From contig NC_073352.2 in assembly GCF_027580225.2 (NCBI RefSeq), positions 33,405,501 through 33,469,500 on the forward strand: 64,000 nt of DNA, given 5' to 3'. This document shows, piece after piece, positions 1 through 12,000 of the stretch (position 1 is its first letter; each line of letters begins with the position of its first letter). The notes below the pieces were generated by a model. The model was not told where the DNA came from. It saw only the letters and a program-made list of their open reading frames with translations, and did not search any database. This stretch comes from Misgurnus anguillicaudatus. Lineage: Eukaryota; Chordata; Actinopteri; Cypriniformes; Cobitidae. The position numbers and the translations under genes are program-made.

Positions 1-77
1 TTCACTTCAGTCTGGCATCACAAATTCACTGTTAAACAACAAATTAAAACATGTATTTTAATATGAATTTCAATCAT

Positions 78-3000
78 TTACTTTATGAATGCTGCTTCAG
101 GAATCTTTCCTTGTTCCTACAAGAGACACAAAACATGTGAATGGAACAAGAAGGCTATTTTCATGTCCCAAATGAATGTGATAAGATTTCCAGAAGCATC
201 GTCTACTTCAAAATAATCTAAGCATGAATCAAATTGTGGAAAATTCTGCTTAATTCATGTGCAATTAAACTAAAAATCTGAATTTATGTTGTAATATGTT
301 TAGAAGTCATGAGTAAAAACAATTTAGTATCTTTGCTTGAACATTACCTTCAGATCTGTAAAAATCTGTGCAGCTCGGTGATAATCCCATGCATTATCTT
401 GCAGACATCTAACAGCAACACAAATAACTTCAACACACAAGCCTTAACAAGATACACTGTATGGGGTGGGCGTAATGATTGAAATCTATAAAACTACACA
501 ACACAACTAGCCTAAACTATTTTTCTCTCTTTCTCTCTCGTTCTATGAACAGCTTAGATGCAAAACACGGGCATCTAACATGTTTTTTGTAAATCAGGGT
601 TCCCACACCTTTGAGGGAATGTTCCATTTTCTTAAAAGAAAAATCCAGACAATCCACTCACCACCATGCCATCCAAAACGTTGATGTCTTTCTTTGTTCA
701 GTCGAGAAGAAATTATGTTTTTTAAGGAAAACATTGCAGGATTCTTCTCATTTAATGGACTTTAATAGAGCCCAAAATGTAATACTTAACACTTAACAGT
801 TTTTTTCAACGGAGTTTCAAAAGGACTATAAACTATCCCAAACGAGGTATAAGGGTCTTATCTAGCGAAACGATTGTCATTTTTGACAAGAAAAATAAAA
901 AATATGTACTTTTAAACCACAACTTTTCGTCAAGGTCCGGTCGTGATGTGCCAGCGTGACCCCACGCAATACGTCATGACGTCAAGAGGTCACAGAGGAC
1001 GAACGCGAAACTCCGCCCCAGTGTTTACAAGTGTGTTAAAAGAGGACCGTTCCTACGTTGTTGTATGTAAACTGATACTAATTAATGTCTTTGTGTCAGT
1101 TTATTGTTTAAAATGGTCCGCAAATTTGCATTTTATATATGTAACACGTGACCTCCCTACGTCACTACGCATTTACGTTAGGTCGCGCTGGACCGGACCT
1201 AGACGAAAAGTTGTGGCTTAAAAGAGCATATTTTTTATTTTTCTTGTCAAAAATGACAATCGTTTCGCTAGATAAGACCCATATGCCTCGTTTGGGATCG
1301 TTTACAGTAAAAACTGTTACGTGTTGAGTTAAGTGTTGGTGTCCATTACAGTCTATTAAAATGAGAAAAATTCTGCAATGTTTTCCTCAGAAAACATAAT
1401 TTCTTCTCGACTGAACAAAGAAAGACATCAACATTTTGGATGACATGGTGGTGAGTAAATTATCTGGATTTTTCTTTTAAGAAATTGGAATATTCCTTTA
1501 AGGACCTTTCAAAGTCCAATACCCTCAAATTCAAGGACTAAATATAGGGACACATTTCAAGTGAGAGCAAGGTTACATCGTTTTACCTTTTAAGATACAT
1601 TGTTACAGTTCCCTTTCGAGGGAACTTGCGCTGCGTCACTGCGGTGACACTTCGGTGACGCCTCCAGGGGTAAGTGAGTGTGAATGTGTTTATCAAATTC
1701 TTAACGACAAAGACAGGGTGATGCGGGAGCCAGGAAGTATATCGCTATCTGAAATATTACCAAAGACGACGTTACAGGGACACAGGAAGTATGGCAAGGA
1801 AGACGCAGCGTCTCGTTCCCTTCTCAGGGAACAACAGTTACATACGTAACCCGAGACGTTTTCATGTGTCAAACACAACTATGCAAATAAGCATTTTGTA
1901 TGAATCAACATTCACATACAGAAGATATAAGCATTTAAAGCAAACAGTTTAGCATGTGTGCTTAAAAAGTCTAAATATTTTATAATATTATCCTACACTA
2001 CACAGGGAATAATATGGAGTTTTTTCCAGAAAACTTTTTGCATAAAATAAATTCAAGCACTTTCAATGACCTGTATCTATGCATGTATATTTTCAAAAAT
2101 TTCCCAGGGCATTGAATTTTTCCCCCCTTATTCACAAACTTTCAAGGAACTGTGGGAGCCCTGGTAAATGGGCATTCCTTTCAGACTATTAGGGGCGTTT
2201 TCCCAGACAGAGATTAGACTAGTCCTAGACTAAAATAAAGTAACAACTGTCCAAACTAATAACATCTATTTTTAACATATCTTAAAATACATCAGTGCCC
2301 TGTGTTTTGCCTCAAAATGGACACAAGTAATGTTTTTAGTAAGGCATGTTTGTAAAAACTAGTTATATTTCCCAGTTAAACTAAGCTCTAGTCCTAGTTT
2401 AAGATTATTCCTGTCCGAGAAACCACCCCTTAAAGAGCACCTATTACATTGCTAAAAACAACGTCATTTTGTGTATTTGGTATAATACAATGTGTTTGCA
2501 TGGTTTATGGTTTACAAAACACATTATTTTCACACAATATCATTATCCCATTTTTGACAGAGCTGGCGTTTAGCGGCTTTTGCATCTGAGCTCCTCATAT
2601 AGTTCTGGTCCCTCCAGTTCAGTCAATATACAGAATTTCTGCTCTTACTTTTGAGACCATTCCAGGTTCATCTGCGAGCACCGTGAGAAGGCAGAGAGCA
2701 TTTCTTGCTGGGATGCCGACAGGGTGGAGGCTGGGTGGCTGCTTGAGGGGGTCGGGGCTGGTGGTGCTTTAAATGCTTGCTGCATCTCCACAGATGAGGC
2801 CGTCCTCACGTAGAGCTCATCATTGACTATGCACAGACTGCAAAATGCAATGAGGAGGAATAAACGTATTCATATGGAAAGGATATCTTCTTATAAGTTG
2901 CATCAGTATCTGTATATTCACTAATGTGCCTTTTCCTACCCAGAATTCGGAGCAGGAACTGTGATAAATGCTCTACTAAATCCCCTCACAGATTGTTTCG

Positions 3001-6000
3001 ATCCACCAATAACTGAAAAGAGGACCATTTTTCTTTTTAGGATGAACATTCACTGCTCTTATAGATTATATATATATTTTTTTTACCACGAGCCTCACCG
3101 TCTTTGAACAGTCCACTTACTGTGAACGCTAACAGAGTGTTCTGCAGAAAAGATAAGATGGCATTCATTTGTGATAAAAGGAAATCTGTAAACAAGATGT
3201 TTAGCGACAGCCTATAAAGAACTTACCGTATACGTATTGACATCCACAGTAAATGAACTCATGTCGTGCTGGGTCTTCGGCAGTTCATTGAGAAAGGCGA
3301 CCACATTGAGCCGGGAGCGTTTTAGGTTGCGGATCCGTGTGGCTGTAAGCATAGGATTCAATATTAAATAAAGTAAGATTTTAACTTCAAAAAGACATTT
3401 TTAATTTCTTTCTATCCACCTGTTTCTCGAAAACGGAGTGATGTGACGTATTTTCCTTCCTGCGCGAGACTTCCGGTTCAATAGCCAGCCGGTAGAAAAC
3501 AGTGTAGTGGGAGCACACATAAAACTTGATTTTATGAGTTAATATTTACTACACCTGCCATATATGAACCAGTGTGAGATGAAATTAAGAAGTGTCTTGA
3601 TATATGAAGATATATTCAATCATTTTGAGTTGTTGATCGGAAGTGACGGATCTTCAATGCGCAAATATAAAAGCACAGAGACATACCAGTATCTTTACAA
3701 TGGGAAAGTCAGTCGAGTGTTTGTAACATGCAATTAACCAAGACTTGAGTGTTTTTAACTTTTCAGGGGCTGGTTTAAAATGTCACAACTGTTCCTCTGA
3801 TTTGAGTTTTTTTTAAACTGCAATTTTTAATGGACTTTATGGCGACACGTTGAGCTTCACGCAGTCTGACACAGTCAGCAGTATCTTTCTCATTCAACAC
3901 ATTGTAAGTTATTAAAAAAAAAAACCCATAATAAACATATTAAACTACTTCATGTATTGAGTATTGTTTTCGTTTTATGAAAATATTATTACATCACTTG
4001 GAGGCATGAGCCTATGAAATTATTTGCTTGCTTAAAGTATTTGCTTTTCATTTAAAACATAACAAAAGTATGCGCAAACACATTACAATCTATTATAAAC
4101 ATTAACTAAGCAGATTATGTTGTATATTTTCGGTACTGTAATGGCATTTTTGTAATAATTTATAGTAGCAGAATAAATAAATCTGCAGATTTTTATCAGC
4201 ATAATATTAGTTGTTTTTAAACAATTATTGTATTTATTGTTTACTGACAGTTTCTATGAAAGGTTTTACTGGATGGATTTGTAAATACAGATCATGAGTG
4301 CATGTGCGCCACATATACATTCAGTTCTTGTGCATGGATTATGGTAAACAAATGTTTTGTAGAGATTTACTGCGTTTGTATTAGCTAATATGGCTCAGAG
4401 ATGGCGGCGCCCCCACATTTACGTCAAGAAACAGGTGGATGATTTGCAAGTTCATCAGGGTGTGAAACTTACAAGAGTCAGTGATCTGCTTAAGATTGCG
4501 GTTATCATCATGATACTCTCCTAACATGCACCTGGGAAAGTGACAGGACATTAAGTAGTGACAGCAGCGTCTCTGTTTTTAAACAATTAGGCTGTTTCTG
4601 AACCAGCACTTAAACTGCCTTGGTGGAAATGGGGCATATGGGAGAGGATGGTGACCGCCTCATTCACCATCCACTCCCATTATAACCAGAAAACCCAAAA
4701 CTGGATCTGTGTTTAGGTTCTGAAGAACAAAGATATTGGGGTTTCAAATGACATAAGGGTAAGTAAATAATGACGTTGTCGTTTTTGGGTGAACTATCCC
4801 TTTAAAGTGATAACGGGGAAATATTGACCTTGTGGGATTGGTTAAGGGTGGCAGGCTGATAGAGAAACAGGCTCCATCATGGTAAGCGTTCATCAGCTGC
4901 TGTCTGTTTCCAGAGTCATACAGGCTGTAATACCTGCCATGAAACAGAAAGCACACATCAATGCTGGCAAAAGTTTCTTAGGAAAATCATTAAGATGGCC
5001 ACACATGAAAACACATTGACTTACTGTTGTAGAAAGCGCTGAATGACACTCATGATTTCATCTGAGACTACATAGCTGCTCTGGAATAAAAACACATATT
5101 GTCAAAAACACAACATAGACCTCCTTCACATCGATTTAAAAGTGACCATTTCATTTACCTTACATGGAGGAAGAACTGTGTTGGTTTCAATACCAAAACT
5201 GATGGGAGGTGGAAGTGCATGACCGTCCTACAGACACAACAGCATTACAAAGAGAAATTAGTGGCATTCGCTTTTTAAAATTCACTTTTATTCAAATCTG
5301 TCTGTTTGAACAGGATATTTACTGAGAAAAAAGTAGGATGGGACTAGATAAGGATGGAAGTCAGATTCGATGAAATTGTATCCTTGACAAATTAATGATT
5401 GCCAGACTTTATATCTGATAAACACAAAGTGTTTGACTGCACAACTGAGTTGAGTTAATTCAAAACATTATCGATGCAGAAAAAAACTCACCAGTTTACA
5501 AAGCCTGGGAAATCGCTCACGCAGTGCCCTGTTAAAGACGACAATAAAGACAAGAAGAAAACGTGATGTACCCGACCCACAAAAGGAAAAGATAAAAATT
5601 AAACCCACCCACATTCAAACACATAAAAAGCATGTTTTTAATATAAGCATGTTTGTCATTGTAGGACTTTACTGGTTTTATGAAGTTTTTATTACATACT
5701 GCTGACGCTCTTCGTCGTTCTACGACGTGAGATGAAGAGCTAAAGTCTCTCTTTTTCCGTGCTTGTGCATTCAGAAGACAAACACTCATCGCCGCCGCAG
5801 TGTGTGTTTTTCATACACTGCATGGTGTTCAGGATGTCTTGATTTTAAAAGATAAATGAAACTTGTAGTGCTGTATGTTTTTGCGTCTTTCTCTGACACC
5901 TTAAATGCTTTTACCAACATGTTTGCTGCATTTGCGCACATGTCACTCTGTGCTGACTAACTTACTATTTAACTCTTTCCCCACCATTGACGAGTTCTCG

Positions 6001-9000
6001 TCAATCTGCAATCCCCCCTTTATCCACCAGGTGGATTCCGCACCTTATAAAACCCGGAAGTATTGCCCTAGGGCAGTGCTTCTCAATTATTTTCTGTCAC
6101 GCCCCCCCTAGGAAGAAGTAAACATTTCGCGCCCCCCAACTCTCCGCCGCGACTGTAAATAGTATAATTTGTCTATAAAATGACACATCTGCAAAACATT
6201 GTATCCTTATTAACATTAAAGAAAACACAAAAATAGAAATATCGATCAACTTACAACAAAGAATAACTTTATTAACATTGTTTTTTAGCCTTTAACAAAA
6301 AAAGACTTAAAATGCATCAATTTGCCTTAAAAAAAAACAATCCTTATTTAAAGTATAATATTTTTTGACCATTTGATACTGAAAAATTAAATTAAATATA
6401 ATCAATAAATATTAATAAAAAAAAATAAGTGGCTTATCAGCGTGACAGTGCAAAAAAAATCACTTCCTGAAAAAGTATTTTCCCCGGGGTCTTGCGTGCC
6501 CCCCTGATGTTACTTCGAGCCCCCCCTGGGGGTCCCGCCCCACTATTTGAGAAGCACTGCCCTAGGGCAAACAGCTGTATGTCCGTGTATGTTTTAAAGA
6601 TCGCTCAGCATCTGATCTCTTTCAAAAGTCCTTCACAAAAATGGAATTATCTCAGCTTTTTGCTCAAAATTTTGTGTGTTTTTGATGAAACCTACACATA
6701 TTTGAGATGTGATAAAAACAGAAGGTAGGATGAAACAGATTTTTTTGTTTGAAAGCAGAGGGTCTGTTCTTTTAATTTATATATATTATGTTTATATATT
6801 TAAAAAGGAGCATTTTCTGGAAGGCATTAAACTTTTGTAAAAATCATGAAAAATGCTGGCTGCAAAAGAGTTAATTACATCATCAAAGACCTTATGGCTC
6901 AGAAAAAAATTATTTGACGTTTTCACTTTTCCAAGCACCGAAATGTTTTTTTTTGCCATTTTGGCCAAATAACTTCGGATGCCGAACATTCGGTGCATCC
7001 CTACTCAAAACCCCACCTCTGTCAAAAACAAGATAATGCTGTCAGCACATATTACATTCATTAAATACTTTCGCTTCAAATCCTCTTAACTCCGGCCCTC
7101 AAGCATTTAAAAATACCAGTTTATCGGCAGAACTTATCGAGAGTCTGATATAAAAAATATAAAAAAATAATTTACAAGAAAACATGTCAGATGCACTTCG
7201 AGGGTTTTGCATTTGAGCTCTTCATATATAGGACAATAAGCCCTTTTCACACAGATATTTACATGGAAAATGCATCTGGGATTGGTCCAGTATCGTTTGA
7301 TTCACACTGTCAATGATTTTCCGCAATCTGTGCATGCATATACACACATACCGTAAAGATCCTGTAAACACACAGACTTAAAGTCCTGCACTAGCTAGGT
7401 TTTTTCACAGAAGTTTGCTAATCATCCGTGATTTTTTAGTTTATGACAAGATCATAAGAAGTGTGTGATGTGCTGTTCTGTCATGCTGGTGAATGATCTT
7501 AGCTTTAGCGCAGATAGTGATGAGCTTCTTAATCTCTGCCTTAGTCCAGATTGCCAAAATTTCTCGTTGTGAATGTTGATCTGCATTTAAATCCCTGTGC
7601 CAAAGAGCTTAAACTTTAACTTCTTGTTGCGATAACGTGGCATGCCCCTTACGGCATCGTTTCTGTGTCAATTTTACAGAAATTTATTGGGACCAAAATG
7701 CTGTATGAATGGGGTTATAAATGCCATTTAGATTGAAAGTATAGCTTCACAGGCCCATGCGTAGCATAGCATAAACCAAATCAAAAGTAAATGCTATGAT
7801 GGGATGAGGATTACTAAAAACTGATAATCCTTACTTATGAATTTCTTTTGAATGAGCCCATGCAGATCTTGACCCATGAGGGATTTCAAAACTACTGTAG
7901 TTACTACCAACAGACCTAAAATTCACTTTTGGACACTCATACTGACCTGATATACGAGGTCTGATCATCAAAACAATCACACAGAGGGTTTCTGTCCAAC
8001 CAAAGCTCAACCAGCCCGAGACCTTTCAGATTATTGAGCTCCTCCTCAGACCTCAGCTACAGTCACATAGAACGAAATATCACAGATGACAGATGCTAAT
8101 ACATTTAAAGATTGGAGTAAACTAACAGAAAATAAAGAATTAAGTAAGATAATAATTGTCAAAAAAAGCACCTCTCACCTCATTACAAGACAGATTCAGT
8201 GACTTCAGATTCGGGGTTTTCTGCACCAGATCTGCAAGAGCATTCAGGTGAAACAGCATGTTGTTGCTCAGATTTAGAGACGACAACTGTGAAGGGTGAC
8301 AGAAAGAGAAGAGACTTTTTACTCCAATTTATCCAAAGCAATGTATTTGTCTTAATATCCGTGCATGACCCGAGATCACCCTGAGAGGGCTGACAAATGT
8401 TTTCTGAAATCAAGATCCAAGTTATGCCAAATCTCACGCAGCCGTTTACCAGAGAAATACAATTGTAGGGTTATTTATTTAACCCTTTTCAGCAGCTGGA
8501 TGTTTTGATCTCCTATTTATGTCCAGATATTGTGGCTGAACTTTAGTGGAGTTTCATAGTAAATGTCATGGATCTTAAAAAACCCTTATTTTTTCATGTA
8601 TACATTGAACTATATTTATGGCGAGAACCAGTTAACAATAAAAAATGAAGATATTTAATATTACCAAGATATGTCACTGGTAGGGGTGTCACTTTTCTCC
8701 AAATCCTCGATTCAATTACATTTTCGATCCTAAGGTCACAATTTGATTCGATTCTCAAAAAAATTCTATGCCATTAATATTTATTATTATAGTTTTGCAT
8801 TAACATGCACATTGCGTGCTTTTTCTTGCATGGGGGTTTAGAGCTTGTAGAGAGAGGATTCTTTCTTGCACGCACATGGACTTAATGCGCACGTCTTGGA
8901 CTCCTAGCATCTGAAATAAATGCAGCGCATCATGCAGCTGCACTTCTCTCTGTCTCACGTGCACACGCTCTCACATCTGTCCGAATTTTAAACGTAAACT

Positions 9001-12000
9001 AAAGTAGTAATCCTTACGTATTTTTTCAGTTTTATGCGTTTCATGCGAGTTGAAGCAAACTATCCCTTTTGTTTAAAATATAACCCGCTCTTGTGCACGT
9101 GCAGAGAGCTGCGCTCTGTCCGAAGTCAGATGACTAGGTAGTAATCCCGTTTATGATATGCATTTCAAGGAGTTTTAGCAATCCCTTTTTTTAACATTTA
9201 ACATCCCTTGTGTTTAAAATATAAATCGCGTTCCCCTAACCAATGTTTTTAAAGGCACCTCTGAGAGTTTTTTCCCCACTTGGCAAGCCGACCGGACGTG
9301 ACATGGGGGCATGGCAGCATCGACGATCCCATTTTTCTTCGAAGTTCGAGGTTGTGACTTAATTTCGATCAGTTTCGATTTAAAATTGTAAAATCGAAAT
9401 CGTGACACCCTTAGTCACTGGTATTGATATGAATGGAGGAGGTTGTAATGGTTAATATGGCTTTAGCAAGACCTGGAGGCCTCCGACTTAGTCGGGCCTC
9501 GAACCGAGAATCTTCTTGCTGTGAGGCAATAGTGCTACCCATTGAGCCACTGTGCTAATGTAAAAAACATAAATCCAAGATACATGCATGCGATGTAAAT
9601 TCACAAAATTTGACCTGCTGTTGTGCAATCTTACCGCTGGGATATTCTCCTCAATGATTGCTAACACAGCCTTCACGCAGTTGTTTTTGTTCAATGTCAC
9701 CTGAATTTTCTGAGAAACCAAGGCTGGCGGGGGGAAAAAAAGTTTGCAAACATTTAACAAATTCATCAACCAAAAAGGTATTTGTTAATTGCAGTATTTT
9801 GGCCAATGTTGGGATGCTATTAAGTTTTACTTGGATCAGTGTGGATGCTGCTCAGATCAAGACACTTCTGGGAGACATCAAAACGTTTAGACATGCATTT
9901 CTGTGAAACAGAACCACAATCAGAAGTATTAAAGAGCATCTATTTCATTGCTAAATAACAACATTATTTTGTGTATTTGGCATAATACAATGTGTTCACA
10001 TGGTTTATAAAAAAAAACACATTTTCCACATACCCTACATTTTTGTAGCTTCAGATTTCCCTGTTTTCCTGAAACGCATGGATTTTGTACAAAACTGTTC
10101 CTGATTGGCCAGCTAATCTGTACATTGTGATTGGCCTTAAAACCTCTGCCAGATACGTCAGACAGAAAATGTGACGCTCCTTACCATGTTTGAAAGATTC
10201 GCTCACAATGCAACGCTAACAGAAGTTAAAGGTGCAGTGTGTATTTTTTAGTGGCATCTAGTGGTGAGGTTGCAAATTGCAACTAATGGCTCAGTCTACT
10301 GCTCACCCCTTGCTTTTGAAATGCATAGAAAAGCTACAGTAGACGCCACCAGAAAAATGTGTAATTGTCGGAGAAAACCTAGTAAAAAAAGTTTGTCCGT
10401 TAAAGGAATGGTCTACTCATTTTCAATATTAAAATATGTTATTACCTTAACTAAGTATTGTTGATACATCCCTCTATCATCTGTGTGTGTGCACGTAAGC
10501 GCTGGAGCGCGCTGTGACGCTTCGATAGCATTTAGCTTAGCCCCATTCATACAATGGTACAATTTAGAGATAAAGGTAGAAGTGACCAAACACATCAAAG
10601 TTTTTCCTATTTAAGACGAGTAGTTATACGAGCAAGTTTGCTGGTACAAAATAAAACGTAGCGCTTTTCCAAGCGGATTTAAAAGAGGAACTATATTTTG
10701 TGGCGTAATATCACTTTTGGGAGTGCTTCGACTCGGCGCAGTAACACCCTCCCTCTCCCATTATGAGAGGGAGAAGGGGAGCGGACTTTTCAGGCGAGTC
10801 GAAGCACTCCCAAAAGTGCTGTTGCGCCGTAAAATGTAGTTCCTCTTTTGAATCCGCTTGGAAAAGCGCTACGTTTTGTTTTGTACCACCAAACTTGCTC
10901 GTGTGGCTGCTCGTCTTGAATGGGGGGAATGTTGATGTGTTTGGTCACTTCTAACTTTGTCTCTAAATGGTGCAGTTGAATGAATGGGGCTAAGCTTAAT
11001 GCTATCGAAGCGTCACAGCGCGCTCCAGCGCCCACGCGCACGCACACAGATGACAGAGGGATGCATCAACAATTCTCAGTTAAGGCAACAACATATTTTA
11101 ATATTGAAAATGAGTAGACTATTCCTTTAAGGGCTTCTGTAGAAACATGGTGGCACAAAATGGCGACTTCCACATAAGGGGACCCTCTGTGTATGTAGAT
11201 TAACACGTCTCATTCTAAGGTAATAAAAACATAATGGTTCATTACAAAAGGTCATACACCCCTGATAATATGTTTTGTATATTATTTTGCATTTCTTTTA
11301 AAATTGCACACTGCACCTTTAACTTACAGGCTGTGAGTCAGAAGCGAGAGGAATTATGATAATGTCGGTCTTGTCTACATCACCAATCTCAGGAAGTAAA
11401 CTGTTGCCTACAATCCGTGTGTTTGTTGTAATCCAAATAAGACCTACGTTGGAGACGATAACTCATGTCATCGTTTACTTTAGGCTTTGTACCGTTTGCA
11501 TATCATTAACAGGAACGAATACACACACACCAAAGGAAATGTATAATCGTGAATCGGACCATTGGTGCTCTTTAAGGCCAAAGTATGGTGAATTTTTGTA
11601 TGCGTACGCAAGGGTGCGGGTACAGCATGCGTGAGACAATTTTCGTCATCAGAATGCGCATGTGCTGAACGTCTGTGTACGCGTACGAGTCAAATAAACT
11701 ATACTTTGCAATGTTGTGTGTTCGACCATGCACGTACCTTTGCATACATGCAAAAAACAGACTATACTCCGGGCTTTAGTATAACAAGAAGCATGTCTAA
11801 CAAAATAATGTGTTTTTAAAGCACATTTTCATCAACAGCAGTCATTATAACCTTTAAATGCTTCAGATCTTCTGGCTTCAGGCTGGTTTGTTGCACAGGA
11901 AAACTTGAACAAGGGTTTGCAAAGACAACCACCTGCAAAACAAGCATGTCAATGCTCTAAAGATGTCAAGACAACCGGTTTTAGTAAAACTTTGCTAAGA

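Larger units (their letters stand above)
595..2163. mobile_element. hAT-like element, nonautonomous, carrying nested insertions
   Basis: Ends cagggttcccacac... and ...tgtgggagccctg form terminal inverted repeats. A gtaaat duplication flanks it (589-594 and 2164-2169). Internal short motifs (tttcaaagtcc, tttcaaggaactgtgggagcc) fit the same family. It lies in an nxf1 intron between the exons at 2649 and 408 and contains a TTAA MITE (615-1497) and a second inverted-repeat block (about 1600-1866). No transposase frame is visible. Confidence 0.75.
9933..11571. mobile_element. Outer TTAA element of a three-level nest
   Basis: Flanked by TTAA at 9929-9932 and 11572-11575. Ends agagcatctatt... and ...attggtgctct. 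Its interior is split by the next element. The family also appears as fragments at 2431 and 43315. It lies in an nxf1 intron. Confidence 0.8.

Noticed and set aside
943..1221. 92-codon frame with a CRE-like cgtcatgacgtca near its start
   Set aside because: Lies wholly in the central spacer of a palindromic MITE. The motif comes from the element and no protein family is seen.
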